The translations under genes were made by a program, and so were the position numbers. From NCBI RefSeq assembly GCF_029784135.1, contig NC_073746.1, positions 14,522,416 to 14,586,415 of the forward strand: 64,000 bases of DNA. Direction: 5' to 3'. The notes beneath the pieces are model-generated. The model was given only the letters and a program-made list of their open reading frames with translations, did not search any database and was not told where the DNA came from. This stretch comes from Toxorhynchites rutilus septentrionalis (taxonomy: Eukaryota; Arthropoda; Insecta; Diptera; Culicidae). This document shows positions 19,614-31,519 of this stretch, one piece after another; the stretch's first letter is position 1; each line of letters opens with the position of its first letter.

Positions 19614-22262
19614 TCACACACGAAGATCTATAGCTTTAAGGAAAACATATATATGGGACATGTAATCAAGGTCTAACCGAGCCAACACATCTCTCACCGG
19701 TACATTGGGCTGTCTTCCTCGGGCCCGAAGGGAGTTTTCTAAATTCGATCTGGCGACAAGATACACCTCGCACGACCAAACAATGTGCTCGATGTCGTGA
19801 TAACCTTGGCCACAAACGCAGAGATTGCTGCTGGAAAGATTGAAACGGAAGAGTAGTGCATCTAACGAACAGTGATTGGACATGAGTCGGGAGAAGGTGC
19901 GAATAAAGTCCCGACTCAAGTCCAGACTTTTGAACCACGGTTTGAGGCTAACCTTAGGGATAATCGAGTGAAACCACCGGCCCAATTCATCTTCATTCCA
20001 TTTGCGTTGCCAATTAGCGATGGTATTTTTACGGACTAAAGAATAAAATTCATTGAAGGCGATTTGACGCTGATAAATGTCGCCCTCAATCGCACCTACC
20101 TTTGCTAATGAGTCAGCCCTCTCATTACCCGGAATTGAGCAATGTGAAGGGACCCAGACAAAGGTAATGACATAACAGCGTCTGGATAAAGCACTCAAAA
20201 TTTCTCGTATTCTCTCAAGGAAGTACGGCGAGTGCTTTTCCGGCCTCACTGAACGGATAGCTTCGAAAGAGCTAAGACTATCCGTTACACTGTAACAGTG
20301 TTCAACAGGTCGTGAGGCAACGCTGTCCAGCGCCCAGTATATCGCTGCCAATTCAGCAATATATACCGAGCAAGGATTCTGAAGACTGTGTGAGGTGCTA
20401 AAAAATACGTTGAACACTCCAAATCCTGTGGACTCATTCATAGAGGACCCATCAGTAAAGTACATATTATCACTATTGATACGCCCATACTTTGCATTGA
20501 AGATCGTAGGAACGAACCCCAATCTAAGATAATCTGGATTTTCATGGATTTTCTCCTTCATGAACAGATCGAAATGTACAGAGGAATTGATGTAGTCAGG
20601 AAAACAAACACGGTTGGGAATATACGAAGAAGGAACAACCTGCATAGAGGTGAATTCATGATATGAACTCATGAATCCAGAATGAAAATTCAGCTCGATC
20701 AATTGCTCAAAATTTCCGACCACCAATGGATTCATAACCTTACACCGAATGAGGAACCAAAGAGATAATAAATTGAAGCGATCTTTTAGTGGGAGTACGC
20801 CTGCCAAAACCTCGAGACTCATGGTATGCGTTGAGGGCATACATCCCAACGCGATACGGAGACAAAGATACTGAATTCGCTCGAGTTTAATGAGGTGTGT
20901 TTTGGCAGCTGATTGAAAACAGAAACTGCCATACTCCATCACTGAGAGAATAGTTGTTCGATACAACATTATAAGATCTTCGGGATGGGCTCCCCACCAG
21001 GTGCCGGTAATTGTACGGAGAAAGTTTATTCTTTGTTGGCATTTTTTACTCAGATACCTAATATGGGCCCCCCAAGTACATTTGGAGTCGAACCAGACCC
21101 CGAGATACTTGAATGACATAGCATGAGTGATCGGTTTACCCAAAAGTTGAAGCTTTGGTTTTGCTGGTCTATGCTTCCTAGAAAAAACCACAATCTCTGT
21201 TTTCTCCGTGGAGAATTCGATCCCTAGCCCAATGGCCCAGGTTGAAAAATTGTTCAAAGTATCTTGTAAGGGTCCTTGCAGGTCGGATTCGTTAGATCCT
21301 ACGACAGACACTACTCCATCATCTGCAAGTTGTCTTAGGCTGCAATTTTGTGTAAGGCAATTGTCGATGTCGCTTACATAGAAGTTGTACAAAAGGGGGC
21401 TTAAACATGAGCCCTGGGGGAGGCCCATGTAAGAGAACCGACTTACTGCCGAATCTCCGTGAGAAAAGTTCAAATGTTTCTCACAAAGCAAGTTATATAA
21501 CATATTATTCAATAGAGGCGGCAGACCCCGAGAGTGTAATTTGTCTGACAAAACCTCTATTGAAACAGAATCAAAGGCCCCCTTTATGTCCAAGAATACT
21601 GAAGCCATTTGTTTTTTTTCGGCGTAAGCCATTTGAATTTCTGAAAAAAGCAACGCAAGACAATCATTCGTCCCCTTGCCCCTGCGGAACCCATATTGTG
21701 TATCTGAGAGTAAGCCATTCGTTTCAACCCAATGATCAAGGCGAAACAAGATCATTTTCTCCAACAATTTCCGTATACAAGACAGCATTGCTATTGGGCG
21801 GTACGAATTGAAGTCGGACGCGGGTTTTCCGGGTTTTTGAATAGCTATAACTCGTACTTGTCTCCAATCATCTGGAACAATATTATGCTCCAGGAACCGA
21901 TTGAATAAATTCAACAAGCGATGTTTCGCCACATCAGGGAGGTTTTTCAGCAAGTTGAACTTAATTCTATCCGTTCCTGGAGCAGAATTGTTACATGAAA
22001 GCAGAGCAAAAGAGAATTCTACCATCGAAAACTCGGAATCAAGATCGCACCTATCTTGTGAAATATCTCGAACAATTTTTTGTACGGGAACGGAATCGGG
22101 ACAAACCTTCCGTGCAAAATTCAAAATCCATCGATGTGAATATTCCTCGCTTTCATTCGTTGAAGAGCGATTTCTCATGTTTCGAGCCACTTTCCATAAT
22201 TTTTTCATTGACGTTTCTCGTGACAAACCTACCACGAAATTTCGCCAATAAGCACGTTTTTT
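19614..22262 (-). pseudogene. I-clade LINE reverse transcriptase and RNase H
   Basis: After the frameshift the frame is open for about 880 residues. It carries the RT motifs FNSYRPIAMLSCIRKLLEK, DIKGAFDSV and GLPQGSCLSPLLYNFY, then LADDG. The usual F/Y-A-D-D box reads L-A-D-D, a form known in I-type elements. An RNase H domain follows with its acidic set in FTDGSS, AELAAIYWALDS, TDSLSSFEAI and NERADSLAK. A C-terminal Cys/His cluster lies around CVCGQGYHDIEHIVWSC. The presence of RNase H supports the I clade. The ATG at 22235 is internal and not a genuine start. Apart from the A7 indel no stop is seen, so the insertion is fairly young. Confidence 0.88.
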
Positions 22263-23223
22263 TCCCTTTGATTAAGTTTTTAAATTGATCTTCAAGGGCT
22301 AAATACGTTTGAAAATTTTCAGGGGTTCCACGTTTTCGAAAAGCTTTAAATGCATTTGATTTATCCTGATAAAGCTTGGAACACTGGCTATCCCACCATA
22401 GATTGGGAGGCCTTCGACGAATAGTGGAGCCTGGGATGGGTTTCGTTTGAGCGCGAACCGCGCTGTCATAGATCAAACGAGAAAGGAAGTTATACTCCTC
22501 CAATGGAGGTAAACCATCTCTGGAATTGATGGCTAGAGCAATCGCGTCCGCATATTTTTTCCAGTCAATGTGTCTTGTGAGGTCATATGCCATGTTTATA
22601 GATTCAGAAGAATTCGACCCAATGGTGATGGAAATTTTGATTGGCAAGTGATCACTACCGTTGGGGTTCTGGATTACATTCCACTTGCAATCTAACGATA
22701 GTGAATTCGAGCAAAGCGATAGGTCAAGAGCACTTGGGTTAGCAGGAGGTTTAGGAACACGTGTTGTTTCTCCAGTATTCAAAACGGTCATATTGAAGCC
22801 GTCGTACTGTTCCCCCCAGGCAGTTCCGTGAGAGTTGAAGTCTCCCAAGATCAATCGTGGCTCAGGAAGGAGTGAGCACATGTCATCAAGTTGTTTGCGG
22901 CTAACCGCAGTTCTCGGAGACCAATACAAGCTGACAATACAGAGGTCTTTGCCTCTGATGTTTGCATGACAAGCAACAGCTTCGATCCCTCCAATAGGTG
23001 GAAGGTCAATTCTAAAAAATGAGTGGCACTTATTGATCCCCAATAGCACCCCTCCGTATCTATCATCACGGTCCAAGCGTATAATATTAAAATCGTGGAA
23101 AGAGATATCATCTCGCGAAAAAAGCCAAGTTTCGGACAGAGCAAAAACATCACAATTGAAGTTATGAATTAAAAATTTGAATGTATCCAATTTAGGGATA
23201 AGACAATTACAATTACAGGACAA
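22153..23223 (-). pseudogene. I-clade LINE apurinic endonuclease domain (5'-truncated)
   Basis: The frame enters at the element's truncated 5' edge (no true start codon; the first codon is TTG). It encodes an APE-type endonuclease: LIPKLDTFKFLIHNF, then ALSETWL, then LILGDFNSHGTAWG, then NPNGSDHLPIKI, which carries the SDH catalytic motif. The linker to RT follows (WWDSQCSKLYQDK). The frame leaves the family's protein at a seven-T run (22257-22263; A7 in sense). The proper continuation lies in the next frame, so one indel separates endonuclease from RT. The last 28 or so residues of this ORF are out of frame. Confidence 0.85.
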
Positions 23224-23239
23224 TTAAACTGTCCTCTAT

Positions 23240-25419
23240 GTCCTCTAGTAGTGAGGCAGTTTTTGTTTGGATTTCCAGAATCCGTATTTCGAAACTGCAA
23301 ACCTAAATGAATTAAACTGAACGAATCACAGTTTTGATGACATCTTTGTTTGATAGTTGTTGAAAAAAAATATTTCTGTCTAAGAATTGTTTTGAAAGGT
23401 TAAGTAGTCAAAATAGAAATATTTTATACACTTTCATAAAAACTTTAGAGAATTATTTAAACGGATTTTGAAAAAAGAAAGGAGATGTGGGAAGGCTTGG
23501 CATTTGCTAATGCCAAGTACTCCGAAAACTACTATTCATCCACTGAGACGTCCTGTGCAGAATGATCTGCATGAATTGATTTCATCAACGGAAATTCGAC
23601 ACCGCGTTAGAATAGAATGATTGGAATTTTGTCCCAATTTGCCGACGGCACTTCGGTTTTGGCCTGAATGCCCTAACAGAGTATTATACCGAGAACTCAG
23701 ACTTGTTGGTAACGTTAGAATTCGGTTTGGTGACTCCATCATTGAATCTGATCTGATTTTTAGTCTCACGTTGGGATAATAAGAACGAAATATAATATTC
23801 TGCTCCGGTTTTTGTACTCGTTGATAAGCAAAAACTATAAACTTTGCCTAGATAATCAGATGGATAAACAATCCGATTGAATATGCAATTCCTGTCTGGA
23901 AAGGGCGTGCACGGACACACAGACTTAAACTGTTGGAGTGTTGAGAATAAAATTCTCAACCCTGGACTAGCACAACGGAGGTTCGCGGAAGAGTCTACCT
24001 GGGTACCCTAGAAGAGATCTTTCAGAAATGCATCCATAAATTTGAAGAGAAATGTGCTCCAATTCCTTTGCGAATTATTAAGTCTGAAGCTTATGCCAAC
24101 AAAGTAGCAACTCTTGATGAACTTGTGACCGAGATATGTTTGTCATTCCAGTGGAAAAAGGCGCACCAAGTCAACGAAAGTTGGAGCATGCGACTATACC
24201 AAATTAGAAAGAAGTCGTGCGTGGGGCATTTGAATAATATTTTGTTCAAATCATCATAAAACTCCACAACATTTTGATCGAATTTCTGTATTTTATGTCA
24301 ATCTTATATCACATCGTTTTTATTAGAAAACTCTCCATATCCGCTGAGCATTATAATGTTCGTTCATGAAGGATAGAAAACGAATATTAAACTCATATAT
24401 CCACAATAAATGTTGATTCGTTTGACTTTCATAAAAATTGTGTTCACTCATATTATATAAATACATTTTGATATATCGAGACTATTTTCGGCTTTCTTTT
24501 GAGTAAATAAAAGTGGCTGGTTGCTTTTTATGTACTTTATGCGATGAATTTATCCATCATAATAGAGTAAATAAAAGATTTGTTTACACAGAGCAAAATA
24601 ATAGCGTGAAGCATATACAACTCAATAGTTTTCTAAACATTATACCAAAATTAATTCTAATCTGATACAAATGTAGTATTTTAACTGCAAGTAAAAAATA
24701 AATTTAAAAAACTGTTGGAACTAATGAGAGAGTTGGAATATCCTTATTCCATTTTGAACAACAACTAAGATATATACGTCTACGAAGATGCGTGTTATCC
24801 TATAGAACAGAAGTGATGTGCAAAGAGTTCATGATTGCTGGAAATAATTGCTCTGGTTATGCTCTGGCTCGATTATGTCGACTGTAAAATGAACGAAGAG
24901 CGCGATGTGCTGAATCATGTTTTCTGAAAAAAATCTGCACAATTTGTAGACGTTGTTCGAGTGTCAACCATTTATGATGAAACAACAAATCCTTTTAAAC
25001 ACCAAACAAGTGATCAAGGTAACTAATTTAAAGTTCTCCGCGTCTCAAAACACCCATCAGTGGCATGAATACAAAGAATTGGAAATGATATAATCACGCT
25101 AATTTTCAATTTCAGGTTTGATTCATATTTCGACACCTGTAACAATGTAGTTTTATTTTGATTATATGCTTCAAATAAATATTATCATTAGTAAAAAATT
25201 AAAACTAATGAAAAATTTTGGAATTCGCGGTGGTCTTTTTTCCTTCTTTTTTTTTTCTTCGGTTGTCTAACAATGCCGAACATATTATTTGATTTGTTTC
25301 TCAGTTTCTCTCAAATGCAATTTATGCTGCCTTGTTTTTTTCTCCATTAAAATCCGCATCAAAGCATTGTGACTGTTCGTGGAGGTGAACGCGTGAGACA
25401 CACGAAATTAGCGCGATTT
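23240..25419 (-). other. Ets21C intron, no gene seen
   Basis: The stretch is AT-rich. A perfect 9-bp hairpin CTTGGCATT/AATGCCAAG lies near 23498. Short frames at 23536-23959 and 24068-24259 lack domains. Confidence 0.45.
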
Positions 25420-25740
25420 AGTTCACGACTTTAGAGAAGAGAAGAGTTTCGCGCGTCGAAAAAGCAATTGTTCGCGCAGACGGAAGTTTGGTTAAAAGAC
25501 TGAGAAGATGGTTTCGAAGAGCGAAAAAAAGGTGCGATCGTAGATTATCCGCGGAAATTACAAAAAAAGGACGGGAGTTCGCGATTTCCCGAAAGACGAC
25601 GAATAAAGCTTGGAGAACCGTACAACCGGAACATCGAGTCGTCGCAACCCGACTTCCAGGTGAGTGTAGGTTAAGGAACTGGGTGGTAAGGCAACGTAGC
25701 CAACCGCTAGGTTTTTCCCCACGCAAACAATAAAGCATAT
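25420..25740 (+). other. CpG-rich block with a strong splice donor, origin unknown
   Basis: This 300-bp island is much richer in CG dinucleotides than its surroundings. It contains CTTCCAG/GTGAGTG (donor after 25660) and ends with AATAAAGCATATG (25729). It could be a 5' leader exon of a nested plus-strand transcript, a solo LTR or another TE leader. No terminal repeat was recognised. Confidence 0.35.
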
Positions 25741-26320
25741 GCCGACCCTATGGCATTTTTAAGGGAGTTTCGTGCGTGCCACTGAGCACCAAAACCCGCA
25801 GTTACAACATTGTAAAATTTGCTATGCAGCAATTCAACGTCAAAAAAAAATTGGCAGCTGCGTCGTCTTCCTCCGATTGTTTTAGATTCTGTGTAAATAC
25901 GCTGTAGGCTACTCAAACTACAGTTTCCACTTTAATATCATAAATTCTAATAGCTACTAGTTTTTCATGAAGCGTACAAAAAAAAATCAAATGACTTCAA
26001 ACAATCATAGCTAGACTCTATCGGATTCAATGCGATGTTTGTCAAAATTTTTGGAAAATCAAAAGTTATCATAGTAAAATAAATAGCGGTTTGGTTTCAA
26101 AGAACAAATTTTCACACGACACACAAACACACTGTTCATGAGTAAGAATGAATGTGACACATGTGTTACTCACGAGAAACACAGCTGCTAGTATGCTTAG
26201 TGTTTTTGATTCATGAGTATGAATGAATGTAGCAACTATTCACTCACGGGCCTGTCGAACAGTTCACTACATTAAGCAAACCAAAACAAATACAAAACGA
26301 GGCGCGGAAAAATGTGAAAA

Positions 26321-29158
26321 ATGAGAAATGTGAATCGAGTGATTTTTGCTCGTCGGCAGGAAGAGAAACCATCCGCCGGTCATAGAAGTATCTGTAGTGC
26401 CAAAAGTAACCAGTGGTCGAGACGGGAGCATGAAAAGCGCTCCATCATTACCACCTACACGGAAGAGTGCTTGTTTAATGGAGAAAAGATGATTTGCGGT
26501 GTCCTGGGAGAAAATTGTTTATGTGAGCAGAAGGTATTCCGGCAGTCAAATTTCTAGCGTCACTTCCGACTGTGCCACCCGGTGGAATATGACCACTTGT
26601 GTCCACCTGCTGCAAAGAGCAGGTATAACAATAAGAATGACAAAGCAACGGCTAGTAGGTGGAATTATCAAGATGGTGACCATACATGGACTTCCGTTCG
26701 AAGCCACGGAATGGGAAGGATTTCGGGAAGTGGTAGATTCATTGCTCAGGGCCTATAACTTGACCATCAATAGACACAACATTACTCAGTACGTGACAAA
26801 AGCCGCAGACGGTATCGATTGGATGATAGGCCAAGAGTTGAACGGGAAGCTGATTTCACTCAAATTAGACATTGTATCAAAAATGTATCGAAGCATGCTG
26901 GGAATCAACTGTCAGTACATCAACAACAGTGGAGTTGCTGTGAAACGAAATCTTGGTAAATATTATTGTATCATTTGCATCTGTGAAAAATGTTTGAACC
27001 TTGAACGAGATCAAAGGTGAAGGTTCTTCCGTCGTTTGCTACATGTGCTGAATGAATAATGCTAACAATTCCCTTTCTGCACAATCTTCACACTAGCCAA
27101 AACATCAAAGCTTGTTGAAAACCTTCGACGTGGAAATGTAGCAAATAATGTCCATTACAATTGACAACGCGTCAAATATGGTCAATTAGTTGATATTCTG
27201 TCAGATGATATCGAATATCCATTGGAGGTGGGATTTGAGCACTATAAGTGTTATAATATTCAAGTCTTCATTCAGTCTTAGCATAAATGATTATCACTTT
27301 TCAGACCTATCAAACTATTGGAATTTAATTAAGGAATATGTAACTGCATTTAATCCATTGTATCAATGCACAATAGCTGTACAAAAACTCGAGTTAAGTC
27401 TGTCAGATGTCTACGTCGAATGGATTCGAGCATATGGTAGTATTCGCTAGAAGCTAGAAGATTCTAATCAATTCAAAAAGAAGCTCATTATATCAATGGA
27501 TCGTCGTCGAAATTAGCTGTTTCGTAATCATATCTTCCGAGCAACTGTCACTTTTGACCCGCGTCTCAATTTCAATGTATCGAGTTTGCTCTCTCAGCCG
27601 CAGACATTGAAGGAAGACATAGTGGTGACTATTTCTCAAAACCATGTTTTTTTCACCAATAATTCCATTTTTATAGAAATTTTGTCTGCATATTTGGTCA
27701 AGGATCAAATCTGGAAATAACCTACTAGAAGAAAATTATTCAATCCCTAAAATTTGCTTGAGTGTTGAAACTCCATCTTGTGATAAATTCAGACTGAATG
27801 AGTATTTAACTAGCACCATTGGATTGGCTGCTACTCAAACGATTCAATCGGCTTCCTAGGAACTGAAGATTCGCAGTATTCAATATCAACAAAGAATCGA
27901 TGCAGATAAACCCCTTCAACGTTATTCAGTAGGGGAAAAGGGGGGAATTTGGACCACCTAAACAAATCGCCTAATATTTCCAAACCAATACGGTCTAAAT
28001 AAAAAATGTCACATTGTATACTGAGCTACACTTGTTTTCTCTCAATAAATAATGTTTAATCATTATATAAAGCTTCATAAATCATAAAATAAAATAGATG
28101 ATTTTTGGACATTAAAATTTGATGCGGGGTGATTTGGACCGTCTGTGGGCTGATTTGGTCCAGTGTGTTTTGGAATAATGTTACAATGTTACAATCAGTA
28201 ACAATGTTTTGGGATCGATACCAGGTGTCTTGGCCAGATCCCAGACCAGAAAAGTTGGATTGACACCATCTCGAATTCTGCATGAATCTTTTCACTGTTG
28301 GTCGAGCATTTTCAAACACTTTTGATGCTTGGTCAAAGAAAATCCGTTCTCGATGGCCTGCGTTGCTCTTTCAAGCTACTCCTTCTTCTAACGTTGTCTG
28401 TCCATCCTCTTTTTGTAATTCGGCGGCATCTGGAATCAATTAGACCAAAGAAAACTCTCAAACCTGTAGGACCAATTCACCCCACAGAAACGTGTCCATG
28501 TCATCCCACACAACACGCAAAAATTAAAATGCAATTAATTTTATTTATTGTTATCAAACTTACAGTTTCGCTACATCAAATTGTTCCTCTTCTGTAGGCG
28601 AACAGAACTTCTTTGCACAATACACGAAAAGTTTGTTTAATTAGCGGGAAAACCTTAAAACCACTATTGGAAAACTCACATTTTTTGACGATCCAAGTGC
28701 TTGCTGTGTTTATGCTACCGTTTCCCTCTACTTGTGAAGTTATACCAAAGTTTTTTTTTACTTTAGGTACATACGGTTCCACAATAGAAGGAAATAACAT
28801 TATAAAAAATTCAAGTTGAGCCGTAATTTTTTAGATAAAGGGGTGGTCCAAATCACTCATATGACCTAATCACCCCGTGTTACCCTACTGGACAGCGAGG
28901 AGATTTGAGGGGCCGCAACTTTGGGCGATTGCTAAGATCGTTCCTGCTGTACCTGCAACACAGTGCTCTATTGAACGAGATTTCAGTTTATCTAGTTCCA
29001 TTTTCATAAAGTCAAGAAACAAACTGAGTTCAAAAAGTCTCCAAGATATGCTGAAAGTTCGAGCAAACAGTAGTCATGTGAAATCAGCTCTAGTTCATAT
29101 GTTCAGCAAAGATAAGCATATTCTGCAAGTCCCTGCATTATCAGTAACTACTTCATAA
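26321..29158 (+). pseudogene. hAT transposase pseudogene interrupted by a pogo-type element
   Basis: The frame at 26499-27020 encodes SDCATRWNM, then LPFEATEWEGFREVV and LISLKLDIVSKMYRSMLGIN, typical of the hAT catalytic core. The frame at 28877-29158 encodes YWTARRFEGPQLWAIAKI, then VPATQCSIERDFS and SRNKLSSKSLQDML, the C-terminal hATC dimerisation domain. Between them frames are broken. A 958-bp element (27930-28887) sits exactly between CAG and CTGG with a TA duplication, so removing it restores the hATC YW motif. Stops elsewhere show that the copy was dying independently of that insertion. It lies in the Ets21C intron, antisense to the gene. No TIR or 8-bp duplication could be fixed. Confidence 0.8.
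27930..28887 (-). mobile_element. pogo-type element, copy 1, inserted in hAT
   Basis: TA flanks both ends (27930-27931, 28886-28887). The termini read GGGGAAAAGGGGGGAATTTGG and, inward from the right, GGGTAACACGGGGTGATTAGG, an imperfect terminal inverted repeat. On the minus strand from about 28426 a broken frame encodes MPPNYKKRMDRQR, then LERATQAI, then FSLTKASKVFENARPTVKRFMQ. This is the Psq-type helix-turn-helix of pogo transposases. The DDE domain is absent, making this a deletion derivative. It shares most of its length with the copy at 45.7 kb. Confidence 0.82.
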
Positions 29159-29369
29159 GATCGAGTAGGAGGAAATAAGTAGAAGCGTATAGAATCAAAG
29201 TAGGCATTTATTTCCAGGATAAGTTTGTATCATGGCGTCACCAGAACAGGCGTATCGCACTCTCGGAAAATTCCGGCCTATCCTCTCATGAGTTGACTAA
29301 AATGTTGAGTTCCATGGTGTGTGATGTCATGAATCAATTTTTAGAACTTCATCATCGCACCATTCAAGA

Positions 29370-30090
29370 TAGCTCGCAAGTTACTGAAAAGTTAAGGCAG
29401 CTGATCCAAAAACTCTTTTCTTTGCCGATTTTTCATTACAAACAAAAAATTGTACATAGAATGAGAGCATAAAGATGTGATGAACATCATTTTAAAGATT
29501 AAATTCTCAAGTTTTGGAATATTTCACGAATAAATTTTAATTTCAGGCTTATTAATCAGCTCTATTTGATTCCTATAACGTTCCTGTTAATGATAATTTG
29601 TTCAATAAATAACGATCGCAAATCAAAAGGCCCTTTTTCGAAATCTATGCAAAAAAATTTAATATTTTATTTTTCATCAATGTAACGAATTATCCTTGTA
29701 CAGGATTTATTGAAGTTTTCAAAACTTCAAAACTTTGCGATGCGATCATTATTCGTTGAACAATTCATCATCAAAGACAAAGGGGAAATTTTTCATTTAA
29801 ACAACAATATCTGTATTGTATTGAAAGATCCTACAGGAACATTGGTTAATTGGCTAATTGTGTTTGACCACAAAATCTTTGAAAAAACAGAAACAAAACT
29901 ATTTTTTATTTCTTCCCGATATTTTTGTCCAGTACATCTACATGCACCAAGATAAAAATTAGAGAGTTTAAGCTTTAAAATTGTGTACATCCCTTCTTTA
30001 TGTGTTCATTCTATGTACAAAACAAATGTATTTGATCTGTAATGAAAAAAATCGGTAATTACTTTTCGAGCAACCTTATAGATTTTAAGA
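29370..30090. repeat. Inverted-repeat (MITE-like) structure with ~90-bp arms
   Basis: The left arm (about 29415-29500) contains CCGATTTTTCATTACA and TTGTACATAGAATGA. Its complement lies at about 29970-30060 (TCATTCTATGTACAAAAC, then TGTAATGAAAAAAATCGG). The right end continues CTTTTCGAGCAACCTTATA, as in a Tc1/mariner terminus next to TA. The left terminus is degraded. The 81-residue frame between the arms has no recognisable domain. Confidence 0.55.
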
Positions 30091-30783
30091 TGAATGAGTT
30101 ATTAATAGAGAGTATTAAAAAAATAGATTTGTTCGCCATAATTCTGTTTTTCTTATTAGGACGTTTTAATGTATTGAGATGAAAATGTTTATATTTTCAA
30201 ATTTTGGTTTAAAGTATTTTTTTTCAAGATTAGATTTAGTTTTTTCAGAGCTTATTGTTTTTCTTACAAATTGCCAAAAGCCAAATTTTGATAACTTGTT
30301 TTTTTTCATTTCTATTTTTGACTTATGATTTTTTGTAGAAAATGTTACTAATGCTGTATACGTTGTACGCTGTATGCTGTATGTTACTAATGCTGTATAA
30401 TAGTCATCAAAAATATTGTAAAAGGAAGGTGAAAAACAAGGTTGTCAAATTTTGTTGTTTGAAACAATTTATCAAAAACCTCCACTAGTATATCGCAGTA
30501 CAAATACAGCTTTTTCAATCTTTTCCATTCTTTGTTTTTGAGAGGCTTTAATCTTTTATTCCAATCTCCATATTGTCGCAAACATATTTAGAATAAAATT
30601 ACACAGAGTCCGCTGTGAAGTTTTGCGAGTTGCGGGTAGATAGTCCTGCTCGTCGTCGAAGAACCTAAATCGACATACTTTTTACATCGATTGAGAAAAG
30701 TGAAATCCATCGAAAAGGCAAAACTGTTTACAGATATAAAACCTTTTTTTCTGTCGTGACTATTGTTTTTGATTTTATTTTTC

Positions 30784-30890
30784 GGGCCTGATCACGAACG
30801 TCACTTCACGGTGAAAACGAACTGGATTGTATGCAATTTGTACGCACTTCATATCGTTTTCACTGTGATGTGACGTTCGTGATCAGGTCC
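30784..30890. mobile_element. Short foldback MITE, ~37-bp arms
   Basis: GGGCCTGATCACGAACGTCAC at the left and its near-exact complement at the right end (GTGACGTTCGTGATCAGGTCC) enclose about 65 bp. The arms extend through GTGAAAACGA. No coding is present. It sits in the Ets21C intron about 140 bp downstream of an exon, on the gene's strand. Confidence 0.7.
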
Positions 30891-31028
30891 TTCGTCTTAA
30901 AAAGCATATTTTTATTTACTTATTACTTTCAATCATTTTCATTTTTCCTAAAATTTGCCTATATTTTCGATTGCAGCCCACTGTGCCGCTGCAAACGAAA
31001 AGAAGAGAGATAAAAAACAAACGCTTAC

Positions 31029-31215
31029 CTCAGGGCGCGACTCAGCTTGTCGTAGTTCATGTTCGGTTTCGCCTTTCGCTCTCCCCACCGTCGAGCCACC
31101 TCGTCCGGATTGATCAGTTTGAACTCCCCATTGGTTCCCTCCCAGTGGATGAAGCTCTCGTTCGACGAATCAGCGAGCAGTTCGAGCAAGAACTGCCACA
31201 GTTGGATCTGCCCAC
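31029..31215 (-). CDS. Ets21C: Ets21C exon encoding the first two thirds of the ETS domain
   Basis: The exon follows acceptor TTTCTATATAG and ends at donor GTAAGCG. Translated in phase it gives [20 protein letters not shown], then [20 protein letters not shown] and [20 protein letters not shown]. These are ETS helices 1-3 and the intervening sheet, including the tryptophans that pack the hydrophobic core. It ends with AG, which the first base of the exon at 18037 completes to Arg. The domain is continuous across the intron with no missing residue. The length (2+61x3+2 nt) fits. The sequence belongs to the ERG/FLI group, nearest Ets21C. Confidence 0.9.
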
Positions 31216-31471
31216 CTATATAGAAATCGGCAATAATAACAACAGCATCGGTTAGAGAGGCAATGGTTGAAAAGGGGAAAATGACAAGAAGTGATTATGA
31301 TGTGCGTGTGTGTGTTAACTTGAGGCAAGCAGTGATGGTTTAGGGTAGATATGGTAAATGTCGGCTACGTGATTGTGTTGCTTTATAAGTACGACTGAAG
31401 TTAGTTGAGGTGGTGACTCAAATCAATTATATCACCCTATGAAAGAAGAATAATCAAAAGCAGGAACTAAC

Positions 31472-31519
31472 CTTGTGCTACCAAACGATGGGATGCGGCA
31501 TTCAACAATTGGTATGGTT
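31472..31519 (-). CDS. Ets21C: Ets21C 48-nt exon just upstream of the ETS domain
   Basis: Acceptor GACTCTTTCAG and donor GTTAGT bound 48 nt that read PYQLLNAASHRLVAQG in the phase required by the next exon. Fly and vertebrate ERG/FLI proteins have a 'DPYQ.....SSRL' segment directly before GQIQLWQF. So the micro-exon is supported both by splice sites and by homology. The exon before it must end with one codon base. No such exon was recognised in 31520-64000. Confidence 0.8.

Larger units (their letters stand above)
19268..23223 (-). mobile_element. 5'-truncated I-clade LINE with 16-bp target duplication
   Basis: The element is bounded by the exact direct repeat TTAAACTGTCCTCTAT (19252-19267 and 23224-23239). 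On the minus strand it starts abruptly inside the endonuclease domain. It runs through RT and RNase H, and ends in an A-rich tail (T run from 19268). ORF1 is missing, the usual result of incomplete target-primed reverse transcription. It lies in the 13-kb Ets21C intron in the same orientation as the gene. The 3' tail can fold GGCTC/GAGCC and resembles the SINE tail at 41.3 kb. Confidence 0.9.

Noticed and set aside
29710..29955. 81-residue ORF inside the inverted repeat as a transposase
   Set aside because: No helix-turn-helix, DDE or other motif recognised.
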